Both the position numbers and the translations under genes were made by a program. This document shows positions 8,836-17,220 of a DNA stretch of 64,000 bases, in pieces. The stretch covers positions 62,001 to 126,000 of the forward strand of contig JBFWXB010000003.1 of NCBI GenBank assembly GCA_050187875.1, written 5' to 3'. Source of the stretch: JAFKKS01 sp050187875. Its GTDB lineage: Bacteria > Pseudomonadota > Alphaproteobacteria > Rhizobiales > Xanthobacteraceae. The stretch's first letter is position 1. Each line of letters starts with the position of its first letter. Below the pieces are notes generated by a model. That model was not told the DNA's origin, searched no databases, and saw only the letters and a program-made list of their open reading frames with translations.

Positions 8836-10062
8836 GTGAACGCCGATCCCGTCACCATTGCCACCGTGCTGATCTTCGTCGGCACCTATGTGGTCGTCGC
8901 GCTGGGGAAAATCCCCGTCTACCGCATCGACCGCGCCGGCGCGGCGCTTCTCGGTGCGGCGTTGATGGTCGCGGTCGGCGCATTGACGACCGAGCAAGCC
9001 TACCGCGCCATCGACCTCGACACGATCACGCTCCTTCTCGGCATGATGATCGTGGTCGCGAACCTGCGCGTCTCCGGCTTCTTCCGCCTGGTCAATGCCT
9101 GGATCGCGACGCATGTGCGCCGGCCGATCACGCTGCTCATCGCCGTCGCGCTCGCGTCCGGCTTGCTCTCGGCATTCCTCGTCAACGATACGATCTGTCT
9201 CGTCATGACGCCGCTGGTGCTCGAGGCCGCGCGCCGCTTCAAGCGCGATCCGGTTCCCTATCTCCTCGCGGTCGCGATGGCCTCGAATATCGGCAGCGTC
9301 GCGACTATCACCGGCAATCCACAGAACATGATCATCGGCAGCCTGTCGCAAATCCCCTACGGCACGTTCAGCTCCGCGCTCGCGCCGATCGCCGCGGCCG
9401 GGCTCCTCCTCACGGTGGCCCTGATCGCGCTCGCCTATCGGCGCGAGTTCTTCACCCGCGCGACGCTGCAGAGCGCGGACATGCCGACGCGCTATCACGG
9501 GCCGATCATCGTCAAGACGCTTCTCGTCATGGCCGTGATGGTCGTTCTCTTTTTCGTCGGCAAGCCGGTTGCCGAAGTCGCGATCGTCGGCGGCGCCGTT
9601 CTCCTGCTCACGCGGCGCATCAATCCCTATCGCATCTACCAGGAGATCGACTGGCCGCTGCTGGTGATGTTCGTCGGGCTGTTCATCGTGGTCGCCGCGC
9701 TCGAGAGGCGCGTGGTGACGCCGGATGTCGTCGCGACCGTCGGAAGCCTGCGGCTCGACAATATCGCGATCCTGAGCGGCATCACCGCCGTTCTCTCGAA
9801 TGTCGTGAGCAACGTGCCGGCCGTCCTTGTGCTCAAGCCGTTCATCGCCGGCCTCGCCGATCCGCAGCGCGCGTGGCTCGTGATCGCGATGGCGGCGACG
9901 CTCGCAGGCAACTTCACGCTTGTCGGCTCGGTCGCAAACCTCATCGTCGCGCAGCGCGCGAAAGCGCATGGCGTCGAGGTCGACTTCTGGAGCTACTTCA
10001 AGGTCGGCGCGCCGCTGACGCTGATCACGATCGCGGTGGGTGTCGTCTGGCTGTCGCGGTGA
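8836..10062 (+). CDS. SLC13/ArsB-type anion or Na+/H+ transporter
   Basis: This 408-residue inner-membrane protein has about 10-12 hydrophobic helices and belongs to the ion-transporter superfamily that includes ArsB, NhaD and SLC13/DASS. Recognisable features are LGMMIVVANLRVSGFF, the inverted-topology repeat with FLVNDTICLVMTPLVLEAAR (an 'NDT' pore motif) and the matching later SNVVSNVPAVLVLKPF, and ASNIGSVATITGNPQNMII. The start is GTG 8836; upstream sequence is not protein-like. No arsenic genes are nearby, so the substrate is undetermined. The opposite strand also reads as one long open frame, a GC-bias artefact. Confidence 0.85.
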   Translation: MNADPVTIATVLIFVGTYVVVALGKIPVYRIDRAGAALLGAALMVAVGALTTEQAYRAIDLDTITLLLGMMIVVANLRVSGFFRLVNAWIATHVRRPITLLIAVALASGLLSAFLVNDTICLVMTPLVLEAARRFKRDPVPYLLAVAMASNIGSVATITGNPQNMIIGSLSQIPYGTFSSALAPIAAAGLLLTVALIALAYRREFFTRATLQSADMPTRYHGPIIVKTLLVMAVMVVLFFVGKPVAEVAIVGGAVLLLTRRINPYRIYQEIDWPLLVMFVGLFIVVAALERRVVTPDVVATVGSLRLDNIAILSGITAVLSNVVSNVPAVLVLKPFIAGLADPQRAWLVIAMAATLAGNFTLVGSVANLIVAQRAKAHGVEVDFWSYFKVGAPLTLITIAVGVVWLSR

Positions 10063-10082
10063 AATGATGCGGGCGCCGCTCT

Positions 10083-10198
10083 TCTCCCTCCCCCTGAAAG
10101 GGGGAGGGTCGGGGTGGTGGTCGCTTTCGTTTCCCACGCCTGCGATCCCCACCCGGATCGCTTCGCGATCCGACCTCCCCTTTTCAAGGGGAGGTTAA
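10083..10198. repeat. CTCCCC-type intergenic repeat pair
   Basis: Two linked hairpins: CTCCCCCTGAAAGGGGGAG at the left, then CCCCACCCGGATCGCTTCGC with GATCCGACCTCCCC and TTCAAGGGGAGG at the right. The middle module CACCCGGATCGC...GCGATCCGACCT recurs near 24236-24290, so it is a dispersed family. It begins directly after the transporter stop. Confidence 0.75.
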
Positions 10199-10260
10199 AG
10201 CGCGCACGTCATCGGCCCGAGAGTTACGGCGCCGGGTGCGCCGGGGTCCCTTTTTCCGTT

Positions 10261-10453
10261 TCCCCCAAAGGGGGATGGAGCGCGGGGGAGGCGCCAGGGG
10301 CTGGCGAAGCCCCTCAACGGGCTTGCGAGGCCCGTTCGTTGCGCGCCGGATCAGGACCAGGGTTGCGAAGCCTGGCCCGGGCGCGCGGGGTTCCCTTGCG
10401 ATCGGGAACCCGGCGCCTCCCCGGCGCTCCATCGCGGATCGTTCGCGATCCGC
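10261..10453. repeat. nested multi-hairpin element with GCGA loops
   Basis: A 22-base arm (10274-10295) pairs with 10412-10433 with one mismatch. Inside lie four hairpins: AGGGGCT/AGCCCCT (10296-10314), AACGGGC/GCCCGTT (10316-10336), CCAGG/CCTGG nested in GCGCGCC/GGCGCGC (10341-10386), and GGGTTCCC/GGGAACCC (10388-10411). All four loops contain GCGA. An 8-bp hairpin with a TTCG loop (10434-10453) follows, and TCCCCCAAAGGGGGA (10261-10275) precedes. No protein-like frame fits. The 10063-10678 gap holds only this, its flanking repeats, and no gene I can support. Confidence 0.75.
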
Positions 10454-10540
10454 GGCGCCATTCGCTGCCTCGAGGTGCAGCGGATGACGATCTTTCGTTT
10501 GGCATATATTCCTAGCGCCGTCAAGCCGCGAATGGGTTTC

Positions 10541-10645
10541 GTCATCGCCGTCCCCGGACTTGATCCAGGGATTGTCCCGGCGATCTCGCTTAGGGACGTG
10601 TCGTGCGCTCCTGATCGAGATGGCCGGGACAAGCCCGGCCATGAT
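10541..10645. repeat. paired inverted intergenic repeat (BIME-like)
   Basis: The left module runs GTCATCGCCGTCCCCGGACT with ATCCAGGGA; the right module is GATGGCCGGGACAAGCCCGG followed by CCATGA. It lies just beyond the 3' end of the sugar dehydrogenase gene. Reading it as protein gives 'VPGLDPGI ... GRDKPGHD', a known sign of this repeat family rather than a gene. Confidence 0.75.
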
Positions 10646-10678
10646 TGTTGGGGATGAGGGTCAGGACGAGAACACGCC

Positions 10679-11803
10679 TCAGCGCGCAGGAACGACGCGA
10701 AGGATACGTCCGCGCGCATTATCGGTGAGGAGCCACAACGCGCCGTCGGGGCCGGCGCGCACATCGCGGATGCGCTCGTGCAGGCCGTGAAGAAGCCGCT
10801 CCTCCTTCACGACCTTGTCGCCGTCGAGCTCGAGCCGCACAAGAAGTTGCGCCGCGAGCGCGCCGACGAAGAGATTCCCGCGCCAGGCCGGGAAAAGATC
10901 GCCGGTATAGAACGCCATGCCGGACGGCGCGATCGAGGGCACCCAGTATTTGACCGGCTGCTCCATCCCGGCCTTGTGCGTCGCTTCGTGGATTTTCGCG
11001 CCGTTGTAATCGATGCCGTAGCCGATCACCGGCCAGCCGTAATTCTTGCCCGCTTGTGGGATGTTGATCTCGTCGCCGCCGCGCGGGCCGTGCTCGTGCA
11101 TCCAATACTGCCCGCTCGCCGGATTGATCGCCGCGCCTTGCGCGTTGCGATGTCCGTAGCTCCAGATTTCCGGACGCGCGCCCTTGCGGTTGACGAAGGG
11201 ATTGTCCGCCGGCACCGAGCCATCCGGCTTGATGCGCACGATCTTGCCGAGGTGATTGGCGAGGTTCTGCGCCTCGTCGCGATAGGTGAAGTGGTCGCCC
11301 ATCGTGAGGAAGAGGTTGCGGTCCGGCATCTGCACGATGCGGCAGCCGAAATGATTGCCATGCGACAGCGGCCCTTGCTGGCGGAAGATCACCTTCACGT
11401 CATCGAGGCGCGGCGTTCCCTCCGTGGACAAACGCGCGCGAGCCATGCTGGTGCGCGCGCCGCCGTCTGCGGGCTCGGCGAAGCAGAAATAGATGGTGCT
11501 GTTGGAGGCGAAATCGCGATCGAGCGCGACATCGAGCAGGCCGCCCTGCCCGCGCGCAAAGACGTGCGGCACGCCGGCGACGGGTTTCGACAACGTCCCG
11601 TCACGCGTGACGATCCGCAATCGCCCCGGCCGCTCGGTCACCAGCAGGCGGCCATCGGGCAGGAAGGCCAGGCTCCAGGGATGATCAAGGCCGCTCGCGA
11701 CGGTCTCGACCGCCAGATTGCCGATCACCGTGCGGGCGTCCTGCGCGTGCGCAGCTTGGCTCAGGGTGAGAAAGGTGACGCAAGCGAAAGCGGCATGTCT
11801 CAT
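10679..11803 (-). CDS. periplasmic PQQ-type (Gdh/Asd-like) sugar dehydrogenase
   Basis: This 374-residue secreted beta-propeller protein belongs to the GSDH family of soluble glucose/aldose dehydrogenases. A signal peptide (MRHAAFACVTFLTLSQAAHA) precedes VETVASGLDHPWSLAFLPDG and TERPGRLRIV. Family landmarks follow: FARGQGGLLDVALD, SHGNHFGCRIV, YGHRNAQGAAINPASGQYW, EHGPRGGDEINIPQAGKNYG and SGMAFYTGDLFPAWRGN. The ATG at 11803 is chosen because GGAG lies 8 bases upstream and the signal peptide begins there. The physiological sugar is unknown. The gene appears to stand alone. Confidence 0.9.
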   Translation of the reverse strand: MRHAAFACVTFLTLSQAAHAQDARTVIGNLAVETVASGLDHPWSLAFLPDGRLLVTERPGRLRIVTRDGTLSKPVAGVPHVFARGQGGLLDVALDRDFASNSTIYFCFAEPADGGARTSMARARLSTEGTPRLDDVKVIFRQQGPLSHGNHFGCRIVQMPDRNLFLTMGDHFTYRDEAQNLANHLGKIVRIKPDGSVPADNPFVNRKGARPEIWSYGHRNAQGAAINPASGQYWMHEHGPRGGDEINIPQAGKNYGWPVIGYGIDYNGAKIHEATHKAGMEQPVKYWVPSIAPSGMAFYTGDLFPAWRGNLFVGALAAQLLVRLELDGDKVVKEERLLHGLHERIRDVRAGPDGALWLLTDNARGRILRVVPAR

Positions 11804-11927
11804 CGTCGGCTCCATCGGACCCGGAGCCAAACGATGACGCCCGCAAGGCGGTTCCACCAAGAGCGCGACGCAAATGCCGCGGCGCATTGTCCGCGCCACG
11901 GCGACGATCGGGATAAAAAGCTGAAGG

Positions 11928-12182
11928 CTAGCGGCGCGGGCGGCCGGCGAGCTTCACAGCGGCTGCGGACAAGACGCCCATGGCCGCAATCGCGATGGCG
12001 AACATTGCGACGATCAGGCCGGCGTCGGGTTCGTTGGCGACCCCGCTCACCTGCGCACGCGCAATTCCGATCGACACCGCGGTGGCCGCCACCGCCAGCG
12101 AAAAGACGAGCCCACCGGTCGCGAGGAGTTGCACAACGCCTCGCATCAATGCCCGGTCACCCGGACTGCGCATGATCGTCAT
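11928..12182 (-). CDS. small two-helix membrane protein, unknown
   Basis: This protein of about 84 residues has two predicted hydrophobic helices: VVQLLATGGLVFSLAVAATAV and GLIVAMFAIAIAAMGVLSAAA, with a short basic tail KLAGRPRR. The start could be ATG 12182, 12173 or 12146. The upstream extension to 12365 is Arg-rich and probably not translated. It lies between the sugar dehydrogenase and a small secreted protein. I do not recognise the family; an inner-membrane location is inferred. Confidence 0.5.
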   Translation of the reverse strand: MTIMRSPGDRALMRGVVQLLATGGLVFSLAVAATAVSIGIARAQVSGVANEPDAGLIVAMFAIAIAAMGVLSAAAVKLAGRPRR

Positions 12183-12472
12183 CCTGGGAAAGAGAAGGTC
12201 TGATGCGCTGTTTCGCATGCGATACAGGCGCGCTTTCGGCCGGACTGAGGCGGACCGCATATGAATCGACGGCAAATTCAAGGCGGACGTCCATACCTCC
12301 CCGCGCCGCGGATATAAGAGGACGAGCCATTTTGCCGGGCGGGAAAAAGCGGCGGCAAAGGCCAAAAAAGACCGCGATGTTGAATGGGCGCTAAATCGTC
12401 CTTTCAGCGGATCGTCAGGCGCGCTCTGGCATTTTCATCCTGGGGAGCAACGGCTTAACCAAGGAGCCTTTC

Positions 12473-12766
12473 ATGAGCATCAAAGCCTTTGCCGCCGCAT
12501 CGGCGTTCGCATTGCTGGCAAGCGGAGCTGTCTCCGGTTCGGCGACAGCCATGCCGCTCGGCGGCCTGTCGGATGCCTCCGCGGCCGTGTCGACGCAAGC
12601 CACAAACGTGCGCTGGGTCTGCGGCCCGGTCCGCTGCTGGTGGCGCCCGGCGCCGTATTACTACGGCTATTACGCGCCGCCGCGCCCCTATTTCTACGGC
12701 CGGCGCTATTGGGGCCCGCGCTATCGCTACGGCTGGTACGGTCCGCGTCGCCACTACTGGCGCTAA
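12473..12766 (+). CDS. small secreted Tyr/Trp/Arg-rich protein
   Basis: This 97-residue protein has a signal peptide (SIKAFAAASAFALLASGAVS...SATA) and a mature region extremely rich in Tyr, Arg, Trp and Pro. The mature part has a Cys pair in VCGPVRCWW, then YYYGYYAPPRPYFYG and RYWGPRYRYGWYGPRRHYW. A strong GGAG lies ahead of the ATG. Rhizobial genomes carry several such short exported repeat proteins of unknown function. The two close cysteines and aromatic/basic repeats suggest a surface or cell-wall-associated role, but that is inference. Confidence 0.75.
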   Translation: MSIKAFAAASAFALLASGAVSGSATAMPLGGLSDASAAVSTQATNVRWVCGPVRCWWRPAPYYYGYYAPPRPYFYGRRYWGPRYRYGWYGPRRHYWR

Positions 12767-12827
12767 CGATCAGCGCTAAGTCTATCAGCCGGCGCACCGC
12801 CCATAAGCGGTGCGCCGCTCAATCGCA

Positions 12828-13460
12828 TCACTCGGCGATCGCGGCTTCCTGCTCGCGATGATCCATCGGGATGTGGCCGGGCTCGGCCGCGACGCGCTTG
12901 AGCCACGCGCGAACGGAGGGAAACGACGTGAGGTCGTAGTCGCATTCGTGCGCGATGTGGGTATAGGCGTAGAGCGCGATGTCGGCGATCGTGTAGTGGT
13001 CGGCGACGAAGAAGCGATGCGTCTCGAGGTGCTTCTCCATCACGCTCAGCGCGCCGTAGCCGTGCTCCATCCAATCCTCGAGCGCATGGCTTTGGAGTTC
13101 GCGCCCGCCCTTCACCAAGGTCAGCCAGAACCACGCCGCGCCGATATTCGGCTCGAGGCTGTGCTGCTCGAAGAACATCCACTGCAGCGCTTCGGCGCGG
13201 GCGATCGGATCCTCCGGCACGAGCGGCGTCGACCAGGCGATGTACCAGAGGATCGCGTTCGATTCCGGCAGGTAGCGCCCCGGCGCGACCTCGAGCAACG
13301 GCACGCGTCCGTTCGGATTCTTCGCCAGGAAATCCGGCGTGCGGCTTTCGCCCTTGAGAATATCGATCTCGATGAGATTGCAGGGAATGCGTAGCTGCGC
13401 CAGCGCCAGACGGACCTTGTAGCAGTTGCCCGAGCGTTGCATCGAATAGAGCGTATACAT
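12828..13460 (-). CDS. glutathione S-transferase family protein
   Basis: This 210-residue protein has an N-terminal thioredoxin-like domain (YTLYSMQRSGNCYKVRLALA ... NPNGRVPLLEV ... LPESNAILWYIA). The ES pair binds the glutathione gamma-glutamyl group. An all-helical C-terminal domain follows, with the DHYTIADIALYAYTHIAHE N-capping motif of GSTs. ATG 13460 has a GAGG about 10 bases upstream and begins at the beta-1 strand; 13481 is an alternative. The substrate cannot be predicted. It is cytosolic and probably monocistronic. Confidence 0.9.
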   Translation of the reverse strand: MYTLYSMQRSGNCYKVRLALAQLRIPCNLIEIDILKGESRTPDFLAKNPNGRVPLLEVAPGRYLPESNAILWYIAWSTPLVPEDPIARAEALQWMFFEQHSLEPNIGAAWFWLTLVKGGRELQSHALEDWMEHGYGALSVMEKHLETHRFFVADHYTIADIALYAYTHIAHECDYDLTSFPSVRAWLKRVAAEPGHIPMDHREQEAAIAE

Positions 13461-13620
13461 TTCCCGCAACCTCAAGAGCATCGATCGAACAAGGCGCGCC
13501 GCCTTTCAGCGACGCGCTTTCCATGAGCGGTTAGCTCGGCACCAAGATGGTGTCTCATCGGCCCGGGGCAAGCGTCGAACGCGCAAAAGAAGTATGACGC
13601 GGCAATTTTACATCTTTTCG

Positions 13621-13651
13621 AAAGAGCAGGCGCGCGGATGCGCCCGCTCTC
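13621..13651 (-). terminator. possible rho-independent terminator of the dioxygenase gene
   Basis: On the minus strand the stop of the dioxygenase is followed by a GAGCGGGCGC/GCGCCTGCTC stem (one mismatch) with an ATCCGC loop, then TTTCG. The T-run is short, so this is only moderately convincing. Confidence 0.5.
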
Positions 13652-14470
13652 TTATTCCGCCGCGACGCGATGCGCGCGGGCGTGTGTCAGAAGCGCGTCG
13701 TCGGCGACCGGGACGATCGGCGTGAAATCGCGATGCGCAATCCAATCCGGCCGCGTGAACTTCGTGATGTGATTCGAGACGGCGCAGAGCGTCAGGTAGA
13801 GGATCTTGCGCGGATAGGGCGTGATGTTCGGCGCCGAAGCGTGGACGAGGTTGCCGTGAAACATCAGAACCGATCCCGGCTTGCCGGTCGGCGCGACGAT
13901 GCCCGGCTTGCCCGGCTCCTCGGCTTCGCGACAGAGCCGCGTCACGACGGTCTCATCGAGCGTCCACAACGGATACGACGTCGTGCTCAGGTCGTGCCCC
14001 GCCTCGAGCGTGCCGCCCTTGTGGCTCTTGGGCACCAGCATCAGCGCGCCGTTGAAGGGATACACTTCGTCGAGGAACACGGCGATGTTCATCGCGCGCG
14101 GCTCCGGCATGCCGTCGTCGCGATGCCAGGTGCCGAAGTCCTGATGCCACTGCCAGACGTCGCCTTGAAACGCCGCCTTGGCGTTGAGCTTGAACTGGTG
14201 AACGTAGACGGGCTCGCCGAAGACTTGCTGCAGCGGTTCCACCAGCCGCGGATGGTGCGCCAACAGGCGGAACACTTCATTGAAGGTATGCGCGGCGAAG
14301 GCTGTGCGCGGCGCGCCGGATTTCTCGCGCCAGACCTCTTGGCGGTCGAGCTTCAGGATGTTGTCGCCTTCGACACGCATGAGGGCGACCTCTTCCTCGG
14401 AAAAGCAGCTCGGGAAGAAGCAATAGCCGTCGTCCTCGAACTGCCGCAGCTGCTCGCTGGAAAGCTTCAT
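13652..14470 (-). CDS. phytanoyl-CoA dioxygenase family Fe(II)/2-oxoglutarate oxygenase
   Basis: This 272-residue protein is a PhyH-type double-stranded beta-helix oxygenase. The facial triad is visible as the HxD pair in WQWHQDFGTWHRDDG and a distal His in FHGNLVHASAPNITPYPRKI, with a following Arg likely to bind 2-oxoglutarate. The N-terminus LSSEQLRQFEDDGYCFFPS is typical. ATG 14470 follows a textbook AGGAGG. Ectoine-hydroxylase-like enzymes are relatives, but no ectoine genes are adjacent, so the substrate is open. It is cytosolic. Confidence 0.88.
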   Translation of the reverse strand: MKLSSEQLRQFEDDGYCFFPSCFSEEEVALMRVEGDNILKLDRQEVWREKSGAPRTAFAAHTFNEVFRLLAHHPRLVEPLQQVFGEPVYVHQFKLNAKAAFQGDVWQWHQDFGTWHRDDGMPEPRAMNIAVFLDEVYPFNGALMLVPKSHKGGTLEAGHDLSTTSYPLWTLDETVVTRLCREAEEPGKPGIVAPTGKPGSVLMFHGNLVHASAPNITPYPRKILYLTLCAVSNHITKFTRPDWIAHRDFTPIVPVADDALLTHARAHRVAAE

Positions 14471-14684
14471 GACGTTCCTCCTGTTGGGCTCGGACGCCTC
14501 TCGCGGGCGCCTCGACCGTGACCTTGCGCACTCCCTCTTCGACAATAGCGTCCGCTGTTGAAAGGACCGCCGCCGCTCTCTGGCGGCGCTTGCCGTATGG
14601 CAGCAATATCCGGTGGCGAATGCAAGGCGCGCGTTCACGCCCCGCTCGGTAAAGTAATCTTCGCTCTGCGAAAAGGAGGCCTGC

Positions 14685-15662
14685 TCAGACCGGCGCGGGC
14701 GGAGCCAAAACCGGGCCCATTTGCCGCTCACTCTTGAGCGCTTGCGCGAACGAGCGCGCCGCGACCCAGGAGGCCGCGGCAATGGCGACGCCCGCCGCAA
14801 CGTCGACGAAGTAGTGGCTGCCCTCGATCGGCGTCGCGACGATCATCAGCGCATTCACGACGAGAGCGAGCCAGCGCAGGACCGGCGTTCGCCAAAGCGC
14901 GAAGACGAAGATCACCCCGAGCGCCGCATGCAGGCTCGGAAAGGTGATGACGCCTTCCGATCCGGCCGCGACAAGAAGGCGCAACGAGCCTTCGCGCAGG
15001 CCGGTAAAGGCGGCCCAGCTGGTATGCGAGGCGGGCAGGATTTCTCCGGCGTGCGCCTGCAGGCCGTGATGCATCCACACGCCCCACGCCGGCAGGACGG
15101 CGGACACGGCGATGGTGATGAGTGTCGTGAGAATGAACGCGAGGATGAAGACGCGCAGCCGCAGGAGCTGGCGCGAGAAGGCGAGACAGATGACGGCGAG
15201 CGTCGCCTGCGGCGCAAAGCTCGCGTAGCAAAATTGCAGGAGCGCGAAGAGCGAAGGATGCGCGTTCATCCAGGCGAGCGTCGCTATCCAATCGAGCCCC
15301 AGTGCGCGGTCGGCGGCATCGAACGCCCGATCCTGCAGCGGATAAGCAAGCGCCGCCGCAAGATACGACAGCGGCGCGGCGACGGCGGCGAACGCGACAA
15401 GCTGCGCCGTGCATCCCAAGGCCGCGGCAAGGCGCGCATCCTGCCGCCACCGCGCATAGAAGAGCGCGGCCAGCGTCAAAATCACGCCGCCGACGGCGGG
15501 ACCGGTGAAGCTTCGCCAGCCGATGCGAAAATCGCTGATCAGGGGGCTCACGAGTACGATCGCGGCAACCGCCGCCGCCGCGAGCCAGATCAGGCGGTCG
15601 AGGCGGCCAATGAGGTTCGCGCTCTCATCCGGCGCGGGCGCGGCGATGGTATGGGGCGGCAT
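14685..15662 (-). CDS. PAP2-family membrane protein (phosphatidic acid phosphatase / lipid phosphotransferase type)
   Basis: This 325-residue protein has about seven hydrophobic segments and PAP2 active-site motifs: FPSLHAALGVIF and TPIEGSHYFVDVAAGVAIA (GSHYxxD). Its membrane-first layout matches the PAP2_3 / inositolphosphotransferase-like subgroup. It probably dephosphorylates or transfers head groups of lipids or undecaprenyl phosphates in the inner membrane. The ATG lies inside a perfect 14-bp inverted repeat (15647-15677), so initiation may be structure-controlled. Upstream Shine-Dalgarno sequence is weak. Confidence 0.85.
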   Translation of the reverse strand: MPPHTIAAPAPDESANLIGRLDRLIWLAAAAVAAIVLVSPLISDFRIGWRSFTGPAVGGVILTLAALFYARWRQDARLAAALGCTAQLVAFAAVAAPLSYLAAALAYPLQDRAFDAADRALGLDWIATLAWMNAHPSLFALLQFCYASFAPQATLAVICLAFSRQLLRLRVFILAFILTTLITIAVSAVLPAWGVWMHHGLQAHAGEILPASHTSWAAFTGLREGSLRLLVAAGSEGVITFPSLHAALGVIFVFALWRTPVLRWLALVVNALMIVATPIEGSHYFVDVAAGVAIAAASWVAARSFAQALKSERQMGPVLAPPAPV

Positions 15663-15677
15663 GGCCGCCCCATACCA
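15647..15677 (-). promoter_or_regulatory. 14-bp perfect hairpin enclosing the PAP2 start codon
   Basis: TGGTATGGGGCGGC (15647-15660) is perfectly complementary to GCCGCCCCATACCA (15664-15677) with a 3-base loop. The minus-strand ATG (15662-15660) is in the loop and the first five codons are in the stem. A hairpin like this would hide the initiation site. Whether it is regulatory or a protein-binding DNA palindrome is unknown. Confidence 0.6.
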
Positions 15678-15862
15678 CGGCCAGCCTTGTCGACCGGTTA
15701 AGCAACTCCCCGAAAAGGCAGCTGTCGGCCGGTTTTTCCCAAGCCATCAATGCGTTTCATCAAATGATCACGCATTGCGTCTTGCCCGCGCCGCCCATGC
15801 CCTTTAGGACGTGGTCGCCCGTGATGGACGGGCGATTTATGGCGACTTGGAGAAGTTTCCCC

Positions 15863-17068
15863 ATGGCCTTCCTCGCGGACGCGCTCTCGCGCATCAAGCC
15901 CTCGGCGACCATCGCGGTGACCGACAAGGCGCGGGCGCTCAAAGCCGCCGGCCGCGACGTTATCGGGTTGGGCGCCGGCGAGCCCGATTTCGATACGCCG
16001 GACAATATCAAGCAGGCCGCCATCAAGGCGATCGAGAGCGGCCGCGCCTCGAAATACACCGCCGTCGACGGTATCCCGGAGCTCAAGAGCGCGATCGCCG
16101 CGAAGTTCAAGCGCGAGAACGGGCTGGAATACAAGACGTCGCAGATCTCGGTCAGCACCGGCGGCAAGCAGGTGCTCTACAACGCGCTGATGTCGACGCT
16201 CAACCCCGGCGACGAGGTCATCATCCCGGCGCCGTATTGGGTGAGCTACCCCGACATGGTGCTTCTTGCCGGCGGCACGCCGGTCGAGATCGTCGCGAAG
16301 ATGGAGAACGGCTTCAAGATCAAGCCGGAGCAGCTCGAGCGCGCCATCACGCCGAAGACCAAGTGGATCATCCTCAACTCGCCGTCGAACCCGACGGGCG
16401 CGGCGTATACGCGCGCGGAACTCAAGGCGCTCACCGATGTGCTGGTGAAGCACCCGCATGTCTGGGTCATGACCGACGATATGTATGAGCACCTGACCTA
16501 TGACGACTTCGTCTTCACGACGCCGGCGCAGGTCGAGCCGCAGCTCTACGATCGCACGCTGACGATCAACGGCATGTCGAAGGCCTACTGCATGACCGGC
16601 TGGCGTATCGGCTATGCCGGCGGCCCCGAGAAGCTGATCAAGGCGATGGCGACGATCCAGTCGCAGTCGACCTCGAACCCGTCCGCGGTATCGCAATGGG
16701 CCTCGGTCGAGGGGCTGAACGGGCCGCAGGATTTCATCCCGAAGCACAACAAAGTGTTCAAGGAGCGCCGCGACCTCATCGTCTCGATGCTCAACCAGGC
16801 GCGGGGCATCAAGTGCCCGAGCCCGGAAGGCGCGTTCTACGTGTATCCGTCGTGCGCCGGGACGATCGGCCGCACCGCGCCGTCCGGCAAGAAGCTCGCG
16901 ACGGACGAGGATTTCGTCACCGAGCTCCTCGAAGCCGAAGGTGTTGCGGTGGTGCAAGGCACGGCCTTCGGCCTCGGCCCGGCGTTCCGCATCTCTTACG
17001 CCACCAAGACGGAAGACCTCGAAGAGGCCGGACGCCGCATCCAGCGCTTCTGCGGCAATCTGACCTGA
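15863..17068 (+). CDS. aspartate-type (class I) aminotransferase
   Basis: This 401-residue PLP enzyme of fold type I is close to alphaproteobacterial AatA/AspC (subgroup I-gamma). Visible are IGLGAGEPDFDTPDNIK, the substrate loop KYTAVDGIPELK, STGGKQVLYNALM, NSPSNPTGAAY, MTDDMYEHLTYD, the Schiff-base lysine in NGMSKAYCMTGWRIGYAGG, and a C-terminal arginine in GPAFRISYA. It catalyses aspartate/2-oxoglutarate transamination or a close variant such as prephenate. ATG 15863 starts the usual MAFLADALSRIKPSAT N-terminus. Confidence 0.93.
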   Translation: MAFLADALSRIKPSATIAVTDKARALKAAGRDVIGLGAGEPDFDTPDNIKQAAIKAIESGRASKYTAVDGIPELKSAIAAKFKRENGLEYKTSQISVSTGGKQVLYNALMSTLNPGDEVIIPAPYWVSYPDMVLLAGGTPVEIVAKMENGFKIKPEQLERAITPKTKWIILNSPSNPTGAAYTRAELKALTDVLVKHPHVWVMTDDMYEHLTYDDFVFTTPAQVEPQLYDRTLTINGMSKAYCMTGWRIGYAGGPEKLIKAMATIQSQSTSNPSAVSQWASVEGLNGPQDFIPKHNKVFKERRDLIVSMLNQARGIKCPSPEGAFYVYPSCAGTIGRTAPSGKKLATDEDFVTELLEAEGVAVVQGTAFGLGPAFRISYATKTEDLEEAGRRIQRFCGNLT

Positions 17069-17090
17069 GCGGCGACGGCCGCGCATAACG

Positions 17091-17178
17091 CACGGCCGCA
17101 TTGCGGCCGTGTGAAACATCTCCCCTTGCCAGTCTCCTGATCGCCTGAGACGATGGACCTTCCTGAGAAGGTCCATCG
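17091..17178 (+). promoter_or_regulatory. two strong hairpins in the leader of the EF-G-like gene
   Basis: CACGGCCGC-ATT-GCGGCCGTG occupies about 17091-17111 and may end the aminotransferase transcript, though no T-run follows. CGATGGACCTT-CCTGAG-AAGGTCCATCG occupies 17151-17178, 11 perfect base pairs ending 42 bases before the next start codon. The second lacks a T-run and lies in the probable 5' UTR. Confidence 0.5.
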
Positions 17179-17220
17179 CGGCGATGGCTTTCCGGCTGCG
17201 CCGCTCCGGGAGGCAACGAC

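Noticed and set aside
10114..10515. Open frames through the repeat island
   Set aside because: They run through nested palindromes, have no plausible start or domain, and change identity with each hairpin.
10475..10657. 60-codon frame reading 'VPGLDPGI ... KPGHD'
   Set aside because: This is the translation of a dispersed intergenic repeat, a well-known false gene in this bacterial group.
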